Source of the DNA: an uncultured Eubacteriales bacterium | Lineage (GTDB): Bacteria; Bacillota; Clostridia; Christensenellales; Borkfalkiaceae | DNA length: 42,640 nt | Assembly (NCBI GenBank): GCA_902465495.1 | Contig: CABQND010000007.1 | Coordinates: 1 to 42,640 of the forward strand | Reading direction: 5' to 3' | Shown: in pieces, positions 15,651 to 24,429 of the stretch | How the letters are laid out: every line of letters begins with the position of its first letter | Numbering within the stretch: the stretch's first letter is position 1 | Position numbers and translations under genes: made by a program | Notes under the pieces: model-generated | Database searches by the model: none | The model's input: only the letters and a program-made list of their open reading frames with translations | Told to the model about the DNA's origin: nothing

Positions 15651-16589
15651 TTACAGTTCCGCAAAGATTCCTTTGAGCATATCCGCGGAATAGCGCAGCC
15701 TTGTCAGTTCGGTTTCACTCAAAGAGATGGGGACAACTTTTTCAACTCCGTTTGCGCCGAGAACGGAGGGCACGCTCAGAGTTGCATCGTCGATGCCGAA
15801 TTCGCCGTGCAAAGCGGCGGAAACGGGAAGAATGGATTTTTCATCCCGCACCACGGCTTCGCAGATGCGTTGCACAGCCATCGCAATACCGTAATAGGTG
15901 GCACCTTTGCGTTCGATGATTGCATAGGCACTGTTTTTCACATTTTCACCGATCTCGCGCATTGCGTTGTCATGGTCATAAAATCCGCGCATTTCACAAA
16001 ACTGATGCATGGGTACACCCGATACATTGGCGCTGCTCCAGACGGCGATCTCGCTGTCGCCGTGTTCGCCGATGATGAAGGCGTGCACGCCGCGGCTGTC
16101 AACAGAAAGGTGTTCGCCAAGCAGATATTTCAGGCGTGCCGTGTCGAGTACCGTTCCCGAACCGAACACCCGCCCTTCGGGCAGACCGGAGTATTTTTGT
16201 GCTACGCGCGTGAGAATGTCCACCGGATTGGAAACAACAAGCAATATCCCGCCAAAGTTGCATTTTTTCAGTTCTTCCAGGATCGAAATAAGGATTTTAC
16301 TGTTTTTTCGGACGAGGTCAAGCCGCGTTTCGCCCGGTTTTTGGTTTGCTCCGGCGGTCACGATCGCAATGTCAGCATCGGCGGCGTCGGCGTATGTTCC
16401 CGCATAAATATTCATGGGCTTTGCGAAGAGCAGCCCATGGCTGATGTCCATTGCTTCGCCTTCCGCGCGAGCTTTGTCCAGATCGATGAGTACCATTTCG
16501 GAAAATAATCCGTGTTGCATGAGAGTAAACGCACAAGCAGAGCCTACAAAGCCGCAACCGATGACGGCAACTTTTCGTGTGTCGATCAT
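15651..16589 (-). CDS. ldh: L-lactate dehydrogenase
   Basis: The start at 16589 (MIDTRKVAVIG) has AAAAAGGAG at the right distance; the longer upstream frame is spurious. VAVIGCGFVGSA (~7-18) is the NAD-binding glycine loop. GETRLDLV carries the substrate-loop Arg in the usual place, NPVDILT is the family motif, and GEHGDSE holds the catalytic His. The length of 312 residues is normal. GETR with a Gln before it (NQKPGETR) fits lactate rather than malate dehydrogenase. The enzyme reduces pyruvate to L-lactate and regenerates NAD+ in fermentation. It is monocistronic with a bidirectional terminator downstream. Confidence 0.95.
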   Translation of the reverse strand: MIDTRKVAVIGCGFVGSACAFTLMQHGLFSEMVLIDLDKARAEGEAMDISHGLLFAKPMNIYAGTYADAADADIAIVTAGANQKPGETRLDLVRKNSKILISILEELKKCNFGGILLVVSNPVDILTRVAQKYSGLPEGRVFGSGTVLDTARLKYLLGEHLSVDSRGVHAFIIGEHGDSEIAVWSSANVSGVPMHQFCEMRGFYDHDNAMREIGENVKNSAYAIIERKGATYYGIAMAVQRICEAVVRDEKSILPVSAALHGEFGIDDATLSVPSVLGANGVEKVVPISLSETELTRLRYSADMLKGIFAEL

Positions 16590-16607
16590 AAATTTCTCCT
16601 TTTTTAC

Positions 16608-16638
16608 AGTATACCGCGTAAATGATCGCAAACGCAAG
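16608..16638 (-). promoter_or_regulatory. Possible promoter of ldh
   Basis: On the minus strand TATACT (near 16613-16608) is preceded by a TTGCGT-like element 18 bases upstream. The -10 is good and the -35 imperfect. Confidence 0.4.
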
Positions 16639-16734
16639 CAAAAAAACCGCTCCGTTTTCGTTTCCGCTCATTGCGCGTCTCTAAATAGTATGGCGCATCG
16701 GATAAAAAAGATTGCTTTTCGCACAATAAATTGT

Positions 16735-16986
16735 ATGGCATACGAAAAAGTTTACGTCGAAATGATCGTGCGCTTTGCGCGTGAAGGGGGGATGCGCCCG
16801 ATAATGCTCGTTTGGGAAGATGGGCGAAAATATGAAATTGATCGCGTGAAGTTTATCGAACGGGCTCCTGCGCGCGTGGCTTCGGTTTTGCCTATCCGGT
16901 TTACCTGCTTGATCGGAGGGAAGGAGCGATTTTTATATTTTGAAGAGGAAGGTGCGAGGTGGTTTGTAGAGCGGGAAGGGCAGTAA
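16735..16986 (+). CDS. Small conserved protein upstream of dinB
   Basis: The protein MAYEKVYVEMIVRF... has 83 residues and belongs, by my recollection of Firmicutes genomes, to a small family often found directly before dinB. Its features are IMLVWEDGRKYEIDRV in the middle and a Trp-Phe-Val-Glu ending (ARWFVEREGQ). Neither this ATG nor an in-frame ATG at 16690 has a ribosome binding site; 16735 is chosen because the conserved-looking sequence begins there. The stop is two bases before the dinB start, so the two genes are probably translationally coupled. No function is known to me; a DNA-damage link is suggested only by position. Confidence 0.75.
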   Translation: MAYEKVYVEMIVRFAREGGMRPIMLVWEDGRKYEIDRVKFIERAPARVASVLPIRFTCLIGGKERFLYFEEEGARWFVEREGQ

Positions 16987-16988
16987 GG

Positions 16989-18224
16989 GTGATCTTGCAC
17001 AGCGATTTGAATAATTTTTATGCTTCGGTGGAGATGTTGCGTCACCCCGAGTTGCAGGGCAAACCTGTCGCGGTGTGCGGAAGTCATGAAGACAGACACG
17101 GGATCGTACTTGCTAAAAATTTGATTGCGAAGGAAGCGGGCGTTAAAACAGGCGACGTGTTTTGGCAGGCAAAGAAAAAATGTCCGCAGATCATAGAAAT
17201 TCCTGCGGATTTTTCGGCATATCTGCGCGTTTCTAAGACAGTTCGTGCAATATACGAGCGGTATACCGACCGCGTTGAAGCGTTCGGGATTGACGAGTGT
17301 TGGTTGGATGTAAGCGACAGTGAAAATATGTTTGGCGGAGCATTGCAAATCGCGGAGGAGATTCGTGAGGCGGTCAAAAGGGAGATCGGCGTAACCGTAA
17401 GTGTGGGCGTAAGCTGGAATAAAATTTTTGCAAAACTTGCTTCGGACATGAAAAAGCCGGATGCCGTGACACAAATAACGCCCGAAAATTATCGCAGCGT
17501 TGCGTGGGCATTGCCGGTGGAAGAGCTTTTGTATGTGGGACCGGCTACGGCGCGCAAACTCAAACTGCGCGGGATACACAAGATAGGACAGCTTGCGCAA
17601 ACGCCTGCGGCGCTGCTTTCCGACTGGCTTGGAAAGTGGGGGGAATATCTGCATGCCTTTGCAAACGGCGAGGATCAAACGCCCGTCGTAAAGCGCGGGG
17701 AAGAACAAAACATAAAAAGCATCGGGAACAGTCTGACCAACTACAGGGATTTAACCAATTCGGAAGAAGTTAAAATGCTTTTGCTCTTGCTTTCAGACGC
17801 AGTTTCTGCGCGCTTGCGAGAAAGTGCGCTCGGCAAAGCAAAAACGGTGAGTGTGCAGATCACAGATGCCGATCTTTTACGGTATGGAAAGCAGGGAAAG
17901 ATGCCGTTGCCTTCGCGGTCGGCAACGGATATAGCCGACTGTGCTTTTCGCTTGTTTTGTGAGGTTTTTCCGTGGACGAGTGACGTACGCGCACTGGGTG
18001 TATCTGTGTGTGATTTTACAGGTGCGGTCGACCAGATGAATATATTTACGGACATTCTGAGTGAGGGAAAGGCGGAAAAACTGGAAAAAACGGTGGACGC
18101 ATTGCGCAAAAAATACGGTAACACGATTTTGCAGCGGGCGACAATACTCAAAGATGAACGTTTGAAAAAGGCAGATATTTTGACGGAACATGTAATCCAT
18201 CCCGAAAATTTTTTCGGAAGATAG
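16989..18224 (+). CDS. dinB: Y-family DNA polymerase IV
   Basis: The GTG at 16989 is preferred because it follows the stop of the small upstream gene by two bases and gives the usual opening ILHSDLNNFYASVEM with the first catalytic Asp. A start at 16959 would overlap that gene. FGIDECWLDVS (~100-110) holds the second and third acidic residues, and TVSVGVSWNKIFAKLASDMKK is the conserved palm/thumb stretch. A helix-hairpin-helix region (GPATARKLKLRGI) and the little-finger domain follow. The 411-residue length is typical. The enzyme copies past damaged bases. I saw no clear LexA box upstream. Confidence 0.95.
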   Translation: MILHSDLNNFYASVEMLRHPELQGKPVAVCGSHEDRHGIVLAKNLIAKEAGVKTGDVFWQAKKKCPQIIEIPADFSAYLRVSKTVRAIYERYTDRVEAFGIDECWLDVSDSENMFGGALQIAEEIREAVKREIGVTVSVGVSWNKIFAKLASDMKKPDAVTQITPENYRSVAWALPVEELLYVGPATARKLKLRGIHKIGQLAQTPAALLSDWLGKWGEYLHAFANGEDQTPVVKRGEEQNIKSIGNSLTNYRDLTNSEEVKMLLLLLSDAVSARLRESALGKAKTVSVQITDADLLRYGKQGKMPLPSRSATDIADCAFRLFCEVFPWTSDVRALGVSVCDFTGAVDQMNIFTDILSEGKAEKLEKTVDALRKKYGNTILQRATILKDERLKKADILTEHVIHPENFFGR

Positions 18225-18235
18225 AGGACAAAAGT

Positions 18236-18285
18236 GATCGGCATACACAAAGATTAAAAAATCTTTATGTATGCCGATCTTCTTG
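18236..18285. terminator. Bidirectional terminator between dinB and the lipoprotein operon
   Basis: GATCGGCATACACAAAGATT and AATCTTTATGTATGCCGATC form a 20-bp stem with one mismatch and a short A loop. TTCTTGATTTTT follows. Confidence 0.85.
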
Positions 18286-18298
18286 ATTTTTACAAAAT

Positions 18299-19324
18299 TT
18301 AATTTACATTTCCGGTAATATTCAGTTGTGAAAAAGTTACTTCGGGAGCGCCTGCACGAATTCCGATCCCACGCCCTGTTAGAAAATTCATTTCTGAATA
18401 TAAAATATACAGCTCATTGTCCACATAACAGCGAATATCGGTTCCGTCCAGTTCTGCCTTTAATGTATATGCGTTGTTTAACTTATAATCGTTAAGGGGA
18501 AGGACTTTCAGAGCAGACCACGTTCCATGATCAACTTTTCCAAGATAAGCATAACCGTCTCGACTCACGAAAAAAAAGTAGTACGAAACATCTTGTTCCC
18601 AATACCAGCTTGCATCGCTGTCAGCAGAAAGGCAAAGGACGATTCCGTTGTCGGAAGAAGTTGAAGCCTGTAAGGTGACTTCGATCGAGCCGCGATCGAA
18701 ATCTGCGTTTTCACAAACGTAAAGAGTATTCGCCGTTTGTGATATGAGTATTCCGCCAGATTCTTTCATTTTTCCGCTTACGGATCGCATGTTTAAATCT
18801 GTGTAAACCTTTTCCCAAAGCGCAATGACGGTAAAGTCTTCTTTTACGGGACTGGACCAGTCATATTCGCACCCTTGGAAATACCAACCGAGAAAACGGT
18901 TGTTTCCGTAGACGGGATCGGCAGGTTTTTGTGCAGGTGTACCCGATTCCGTTTGTAAAACTATAGGAGATTTGCCGTTACTAAGTTCCAGGGTAATATA
19001 ATTATATTTTTTTGTTTCTTGCGGAGTCCATGCGGCATATAGTGTTGTATCGCGGGTGATGTATAAGTTGCTTAAATCGGCTTTTTGTGTGCAGTCTGCA
19101 TCAAAAAACCATCCTGAAAACACAAAACCTTCCTTTTTAGGGTCAGGGATATTCAAAGAAGTATCTTCTTTCCATTCAACGGCAGATATGGTTGACCCTC
19201 CGTTGGTTTGAAAAGAGACAATGATTTTTTGCGTTTTTTCTTCCTGTGCGGTACAGGCAGCGGACAGGCAGAAGACAAACAGCAAAGACAGGATAAGAGT
19301 CAGAAACCGAATAAATTTTTTCAT
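18299..19324 (-). CDS. Lipoprotein with InlB-type B-repeats and a ConA-like domain
   Basis: The signal peptide ends in LSAAC, so Cys24 should be lipidated. Residues ~32-100 are an InlB/Listeria-Bacteroides B-repeat with the FQTNGGS, GFVFSGWFFD and TLYAAW landmarks, and ~103-170 is a weaker second copy ending in FLGWYFQG and VIALWEK. Residues ~178-341 are beta-rich and contain LNNAYTLKAELDGTDIRCYVDNELY, as in concanavalin-A/LamG-like 'family 16-type' domains that often bind carbohydrate. It is the last of three minus-strand genes with similar parts. It probably displays a binding domain on the cell surface; the ligand is unknown. Confidence 0.85.
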   Translation of the reverse strand: MKKFIRFLTLILSLLFVFCLSAACTAQEEKTQKIIVSFQTNGGSTISAVEWKEDTSLNIPDPKKEGFVFSGWFFDADCTQKADLSNLYITRDTTLYAAWTPQETKKYNYITLELSNGKSPIVLQTESGTPAQKPADPVYGNNRFLGWYFQGCEYDWSSPVKEDFTVIALWEKVYTDLNMRSVSGKMKESGGILISQTANTLYVCENADFDRGSIEVTLQASTSSDNGIVLCLSADSDASWYWEQDVSYYFFFVSRDGYAYLGKVDHGTWSALKVLPLNDYKLNNAYTLKAELDGTDIRCYVDNELYILYSEMNFLTGRGIGIRAGAPEVTFSQLNITGNVN

Positions 19325-19349
19325 GTTTATACGCTCCTTCGTCTATATT

Positions 19350-21077
19350 TTAGTTTTGATTTGCTGAGCCGACCGTAGGGTTGTTTTCGTCCGCAAATGA
19401 GAAAGAGAAATTATTTTGCTCGTTATAACAAGCGTCATATTCCGGACTGTAATAAGTCAGGTGCATGGTCTTGTTTTTTTCGTTTACCTGTACGACAAGC
19501 AATGTATTCATTGCACTGGTAAGCATTGCGCCTTGTGCGTCGATCAAAAAGGAAGAAACAATGTTGCCGTGATCACCGATATATTTCCGCATAATAATAT
19601 TATCCGCACTGACATGTCCGCTGAAAACCATCATGATATTGCTGTGTTTTTTTATTAATTTCTCCCACATTTTGTCAGGATTATTACAATCACTGTAAGT
19701 AATCGTCTTTTCCGGATTAAAACGGTCTTGGCTGTTAATGATCGTGCCGTCGGGGTCAAGATAGCAGTGAGTAGTAATGATAATACGGCTGTTCGGATTT
19801 TCTGAAATTATGCGGTCAACCCAGTTGAGAACATTGTAGCGCGGTCCGTATTCGAGCGCAAAAACAATATATTCAATGCTTCCGTAGCGAAAGTAGGAGT
19901 ACGTGTTCGCCATATCTCCCTCGCGGAACGCACCGCCGAAGTTGGAAAGAGTGCTGTACTTTTCATATGGAAAGTACTTATTAAACATAGTTGTGTTTCG
20001 TGTTGCTGTTGCCCAATCGTCGTAGTCATGATTTCCTAAAATGACGGAATAGGGGACAATGCCGTCTAATTTGCTGATTGCGTTTTGTACGATGCGCCAT
20101 TGTGCTTCTGTTTCGGTCGGCTGCGAGGAGTAGCGCAATTCGACCATATCTCCGAGATACATTGCAAAGCGAATGCGCAGTTTATCGATATTATCAACAA
20201 TCCATTCACTTTGTTGCAAAAAATTCTGGGGTTTATTATTGGTCATTGCCTGCATATCGGGGATGACGACAAAGGAATAATCGAAGTCATCGGAAAATTG
20301 TGCGGGAACATATTTATCATACGTTGCGCGGAGGCAGTTATTATTTTCGGCATCGTCATAGATAATTTTTTCACTTGCCCATTTTGTTCCGAAATACCAG
20401 TTGGACATCAGTCCCATGTTTTGCCGATCGTTTTTGGTTATGTGGGATTTCTGCATATCTTCTCTGACAGTATTTTGGGAAATTTCTTTGGAATAGAGTG
20501 TGATCTGTCGAATCTCGCCCATAAAAGGCGTTTTATCGTCATACCAATTATTCCAATCGCTTCCGACGCCAAAATTCATTTCGCAAGTACTTTCTCCGAG
20601 TTCAGCCGAAATACTTTCTTTTTCTTCGCCGTTGACATAATAACGTAAAAGGTTATCTTCCTTGCTGTGTGTCAAAGCGACGTGAGTCCATTCACCTGTT
20701 CGCAAATCAGTCGATTCGAATAAATGAATAAAAGCGCCGTTATTCCATTGAAGTAAAAATTTGCCTTGTGTTCCCACGCTGAAATTGACAGACCCTGGGT
20801 ATCCCATGGGTTCATTATAGTAATTGCCGAAGATAACACCTCCCGGTACAGTATCGGCAAGTGATGCCGGTAAGCGGATCCAAGTTTCAAAAGAGCGAAT
20901 GGTTTCATCAAATGCTTTTTCTGTTTGGTAAATATATCGATCGGCGGCGATTGAATAATTTTTTTCACCGTTGATTAGAGAATAGGCGTTTGCTTCCGTG
21001 CGGGAAAAGAATGGAAACGTCGCGAAGCCAAGTACAAATGCAAAAGCGCATGAAAGTGCTTTGAGAACAGATTTCAT
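19350..21077 (-). CDS. Secreted LamG-domain calcineurin-like metallophosphoesterase
   Basis: A signal peptide (residues ~1-31) precedes the mature protein and no lipobox is seen. Residues ~40-205 form a LamG/ConA-like domain (GEWTHVALTHS at 128-138, LLRYYVNGEE). Residues ~265-545 form a calcineurin-like phosphoesterase with Asp274 in IPDMQ, GDMVE (Asp310), GNHD (Asn349, His350), TTH (His437) and SGHVS (His488). Motif I is DxQ where DxH is usual, a variant also seen in other extracellular members. All other metal ligands are present, so it is probably active. It lies three bases before the stop side of the 709-residue lipoprotein gene in the same operon. The substrate is unknown. Confidence 0.9.
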   Translation of the reverse strand: MKSVLKALSCAFAFVLGFATFPFFSRTEANAYSLINGEKNYSIAADRYIYQTEKAFDETIRSFETWIRLPASLADTVPGGVIFGNYYNEPMGYPGSVNFSVGTQGKFLLQWNNGAFIHLFESTDLRTGEWTHVALTHSKEDNLLRYYVNGEEKESISAELGESTCEMNFGVGSDWNNWYDDKTPFMGEIRQITLYSKEISQNTVREDMQKSHITKNDRQNMGLMSNWYFGTKWASEKIIYDDAENNNCLRATYDKYVPAQFSDDFDYSFVVIPDMQAMTNNKPQNFLQQSEWIVDNIDKLRIRFAMYLGDMVELRYSSQPTETEAQWRIVQNAISKLDGIVPYSVILGNHDYDDWATATRNTTMFNKYFPYEKYSTLSNFGGAFREGDMANTYSYFRYGSIEYIVFALEYGPRYNVLNWVDRIISENPNSRIIITTHCYLDPDGTIINSQDRFNPEKTITYSDCNNPDKMWEKLIKKHSNIMMVFSGHVSADNIIMRKYIGDHGNIVSSFLIDAQGAMLTSAMNTLLVVQVNEKNKTMHLTYYSPEYDACYNEQNNFSFSFADENNPTVGSANQN

Positions 21078-21079
21078 TT

Positions 21080-23209
21080 TTATGCCTCCGCAGGAATTAA
21101 ATTAAAGTTTGTGAAAATGTTGCCGATTCCGCCGCTGATAAATCCGACCCCGACGCACTGCGGGTTTTCATCGAACAGCCCCAGGTAATTTGCGTTGGTA
21201 TGCGTCAGAATACATTCTCCGTCGATATAGAGTTTGATTGATTGGGCAGAAATTTCGATTCCGAGCCGAACTTTTACAAATTCTGTTTCGCCGTCCAGCC
21301 ATGCTTTGGAACGCGCATAGTAAGCGCCGAGCGCACCGGAAGAAGCGGAGTTATAATTGACGACCGCACCGCCTGTCGTGTAAGCTCCGTCGCGAATGGA
21401 TGCAAGCGTAAAATTGGCATTAGCGCTGGCGTTGTGGTGCAGGTAATAACCGTTTGCACCCTTGTCTCCGTATACGCTTCCTGCAGGAGTATAAGCGTTG
21501 ATTAAAAGTCCGATTCGAGAAGTGGATCTGTCATAAATGTAAAGGTCAGCTTCCCAAAGTCCGTATCTGGTGCTTTCGATATCCGAGACGGTTGTCCAAA
21601 TGTTCTTGGCAGTCGATTCGTAAATGGTTTTTCCGTCTGTTCCTTCATATACGTTAAAATTATTGATAAGTTCTATTTCCACCCATTTGGCAATAAAGGT
21701 CATATCTGACGCAGGGGTAAAATCGGCGCCAATATCCTGCCCTTGTTCGTCCGTCCAACCCAAAAATTTATATCCTCCAATGCTCGGCGAAGGAAGATTG
21801 AAGGGCGTCCCTGCGGCGTAAAGCACAGACGGCAGGGAAACTCCTTCCAAATTGGGGTCAAAATGAAGAGTGTAAACTTCTCGGTATTGAGGATCGGGCG
21901 TAAAATGTGCGTTTTGCGCGATATTGCCCGCTGTGTTGGTGCGTATTCCGACACAGTTGCCTAAAACCTTATTTAAATTCTCGCCTGTATAAGTAAGGAG
22001 CAGATCGTTATCGACATACAGCTGAATTTGTGTAGGAGAGAAGACGGCCTTGAAATTAAAGGAAAGGGGATCGCTTCCTGCCTTGTAAGCATTCCATTTT
22101 TCTTGCCAGGAGGCGGGAGCGGAAGAAAGAGAAATTGTTTTCATTACATCATAATCAGGTGTGCGCGTTGAATCGGAGAGAGCAAGCTGGAAACCGCCGT
22201 TTGTCGGATTTAAATGCATATACCAGTATGCACAACCTTCGTCGTAAGGCTTATCGGTTTCCGAAACGGTAGCATTCCAAATAATTCCGATCCCCGTAGT
22301 GGTTGAATTGACAACAGTCAAGTCGACGCTGTATTCTCCGTAATATCCTTGAGGTGCATTTTTAATGGGACGTATGCCTGCTCCGCCCGATGTATAGGCA
22401 TCTGTTTCCGCATCGTAGGACCAGTTAAAAATCTGCGGATAATCGTATGTAGCGTAAAAAGCGAGGGATTTTGCGGGCATTGTAAAATCATCTTCAATTA
22501 CGTTTGTCAGTGTTTCATCCATCCAATATAAGAAAGGACATTCATCGCCTTCAAATAGGATCGGTTCAGGAATCTCCCATGCATCGATGTCTACTTTTTC
22601 TTCATACATATACGTTAATTCGGTAAAATCTGTTTGATTTTTATAAAGGCGGATAGAGTATTCTTTTCCCTTCCATGCTGCATATAAAGTGGTGTTTTCT
22701 GTTATTTGAGGATTATCAAGGTCAACGGCGCTTTGTAAAGCGGAGTCGTAATACCAGCCCGCAAAAATAAATCCCGGTTTTTCCGTTCGATTTACAGTGA
22801 GCACTGTTCCTTCCGTCCACTGCGTAGAAGGAAGGGCTGTTCCTCCGTTGGTTTCAAACGAAACGGTAAAAGTTTGCGGTATATGTACATTTTCTTCCCA
22901 CTTTGCATAAAGGGTGATGTCTTTTGTAATTTGCGGGTCGCTCGCATCGAAAGCGTTTTGCAAAGCGCTGTCATAATACCAACCGATAAAAATAAATCCG
23001 TCTTTGGTCGTTTCTAGAACGGATAACGGCGTGCCTGCTGTCCATTCTATCGGAGAAAGAGGGGAACCTCCGTTGGTTTCAAACGTGATCTGATAATTTT
23101 GCGGTTCATATTCGGTTTCGTCTTCTGTTTTCTTACCGCAACCGGTCCATGCAATAAAACAAGTCGCTATCAAAATCGTAGCACAAAACAAAGTCAATAT
23201 TCGTTTCAT
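21080..23209 (-). CDS. Large lipoprotein with multiple B-repeats and two ConA-like domains
   Basis: AGGAGG precedes the ATG on the minus strand. The signal peptide ends in AWTGC (Cys24 lipidated). Two close B-repeats span ~38-105 and ~110-178 (both with FETNGG, GFIFxGWYYDSALQ and TLYAxW), and a weaker third follows to ~260. A ConA/LamG-like domain occupies ~265-445, another B-repeat ~450-515 (KFLGWTDEQG, FIAKWVE), and a second ConA-like domain the C-terminus (~520-709). The alternation suggests spaced carbohydrate-binding modules on the cell surface. It is the first gene of the three-gene operon and starts opposite the ArsR-type regulator. Confidence 0.87.
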   Translation of the reverse strand: MKRILTLFCATILIATCFIAWTGCGKKTEDETEYEPQNYQITFETNGGSPLSPIEWTAGTPLSVLETTKDGFIFIGWYYDSALQNAFDASDPQITKDITLYAKWEENVHIPQTFTVSFETNGGTALPSTQWTEGTVLTVNRTEKPGFIFAGWYYDSALQSAVDLDNPQITENTTLYAAWKGKEYSIRLYKNQTDFTELTYMYEEKVDIDAWEIPEPILFEGDECPFLYWMDETLTNVIEDDFTMPAKSLAFYATYDYPQIFNWSYDAETDAYTSGGAGIRPIKNAPQGYYGEYSVDLTVVNSTTTGIGIIWNATVSETDKPYDEGCAYWYMHLNPTNGGFQLALSDSTRTPDYDVMKTISLSSAPASWQEKWNAYKAGSDPLSFNFKAVFSPTQIQLYVDNDLLLTYTGENLNKVLGNCVGIRTNTAGNIAQNAHFTPDPQYREVYTLHFDPNLEGVSLPSVLYAAGTPFNLPSPSIGGYKFLGWTDEQGQDIGADFTPASDMTFIAKWVEIELINNFNVYEGTDGKTIYESTAKNIWTTVSDIESTRYGLWEADLYIYDRSTSRIGLLINAYTPAGSVYGDKGANGYYLHHNASANANFTLASIRDGAYTTGGAVVNYNSASSGALGAYYARSKAWLDGETEFVKVRLGIEISAQSIKLYIDGECILTHTNANYLGLFDENPQCVGVGFISGGIGNIFTNFNLIPAEA

Positions 23210-23232
23210 CGAAATATCCTCCTATTAAATAC

Positions 23233-23261
23233 AGTATAACATTATTTTTCTTGAATAACAA
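23233..23261 (-). promoter_or_regulatory. Promoter of the three-gene secreted-protein operon
   Basis: On the minus strand TTGTTA (23261-23256) and TATACT (23238-23233) are exactly 17 bases apart, ahead of the AGGAGG of the 709-residue lipoprotein gene. Confidence 0.7.
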
Positions 23262-23297
23262 TATAAGCTCAAAAAATCAAAAAATTTTGTATTACAT

Positions 23298-23313
23298 TCC
23301 AATATAAATTGGA
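23298..23313. promoter_or_regulatory. Palindromic operator candidate between divergent promoters
   Basis: TCCAATATAAATTGGA is a perfect 6+6 inverted repeat with a four-base centre. It directly abuts the -35 of the regulator promoter. The half-site-like CAATATAA recurs at 23259-23266, overlapping the -35 of the opposite promoter. This fits binding by the dimeric regulator encoded alongside. Confidence 0.55.
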
Positions 23314-23342
23314 TTGACAATTATATGTGTTTTTTTTATAAT
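23314..23342 (+). promoter_or_regulatory. Promoter of the ArsR-type regulator gene
   Basis: TTGACA (23314-23319) and TATAAT (23337-23342) are perfect consensus hexamers with a 17-base spacer. Confidence 0.85.
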
Positions 23343-23366
23343 GAAAAGAAAGAAGGGGGTGAGGAA

Positions 23367-24368
23367 ATGCCGATAAATGCACCTGTCTGCCGTCTGCAGA
23401 CTATCGATTTGTATGAGAATGAAGAGGCGTTAAAAAAGGTTGTTTCGGCGCTGTCGGTAAAGGCGCGACGAGACATTTTGCGATTGATCAATGAGGGGCC
23501 GCGTTGCATAAATGACGTGGCTTGGAAATTAAATATGCCTGTATCGACGGCATCGTTTCATATTAAAGTGCTAGTGGATGCGGGGCTTTTAATTTATTCA
23601 TCAAACACCAAAAAGAGGGGAAAAGAAAAAATCGTCACGCTTGGGAATTATCTTTTTACGATGTATTTGGGGAAAGAGGGAACAGGAGAAATTCGAAATG
23701 AAATGTTTTCCATCGATATTCCGATCGGAAGTTATACGGATTTTTCTGTGAAACCTACGTGTGGAATCATGCTGTCGGACGGAATTTTGCTTGTATCAGA
23801 TACTCCTGCAGTTTTTTGTTCGCCGCAGAGATTTGAGGCAGGGCTGATTTGGTTAAAACAAGGATATCTCGAATACACCGTTCCTATGTTGGATTATTTC
23901 GGGTCAAGAGAAAATGTGTTAAAGTATATCAATAAAAACACAATTCAGTCGGTCGGATTCCAGTTTGAGATCTGTTCGGAAGCTGCTCCGTATGATCAAG
24001 ATTATAAAAGTGATATAACTTTTTCGGTAAACGGGACAAAATTGTGTGTGATTCAAACAACAGGTGATTTCGGGGAGCGGCGAGGAAGGCTCAATCCTCC
24101 TCGAATCTCCGATGCATTTACGCAATACGGATTGTTGCAGAGTATAGATATTCGATATGACGGGACATATTTAAATGAAAAGCGTGTTTCCGACTTTTGT
24201 GTGGATGATCTCGCGTTAACACAGACGGACGTATTGCGTTTTCGGATAGCTGTGGAAGAAGATGCGAAACACGTAGGCGGTTTTAATCTGTTTGGGAAAT
24301 CGTTTGGAGATTATCCTCAAGATATTATATTAAATATCAGCTATCGCACTCGGAAAAACAGTAATTAA
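23367..24368 (+). CDS. ArsR-type winged-helix regulator with large C-terminal ligand-like domain
   Basis: The ATG at 23367 follows AAGGGGGTGAGG, so the longer frame from 23325 is not used. Residues ~18-100 are an ArsR-like winged helix (LSVKARRDILRLI, then a recognition region in VSTASFHIKVLVDAGLL). The remaining ~230 residues include IPIGSYTDFSVKPTCGI, WLKQGYLEYTVP, TGDFGERRGRLNPPR and GGFNLFGKSFGDYPQDI. They belong to a beta-rich domain I recall from a family of Firmicutes ArsR-type regulators often found near carbohydrate genes. The gene is divergent from the secreted-protein operon and a palindrome separates the promoters, so control of that operon and of itself is likely. Confidence 0.85.
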   Translation: MPINAPVCRLQTIDLYENEEALKKVVSALSVKARRDILRLINEGPRCINDVAWKLNMPVSTASFHIKVLVDAGLLIYSSNTKKRGKEKIVTLGNYLFTMYLGKEGTGEIRNEMFSIDIPIGSYTDFSVKPTCGIMLSDGILLVSDTPAVFCSPQRFEAGLIWLKQGYLEYTVPMLDYFGSRENVLKYINKNTIQSVGFQFEICSEAAPYDQDYKSDITFSVNGTKLCVIQTTGDFGERRGRLNPPRISDAFTQYGLLQSIDIRYDGTYLNEKRVSDFCVDDLALTQTDVLRFRIAVEEDAKHVGGFNLFGKSFGDYPQDIILNISYRTRKNSN

Positions 24369-24429
24369 ATTTTTGATATTTATGCTGAAAAAGCAAAACT
24401 ATGAATTTTCGCGCATATAGTATTCCGAT

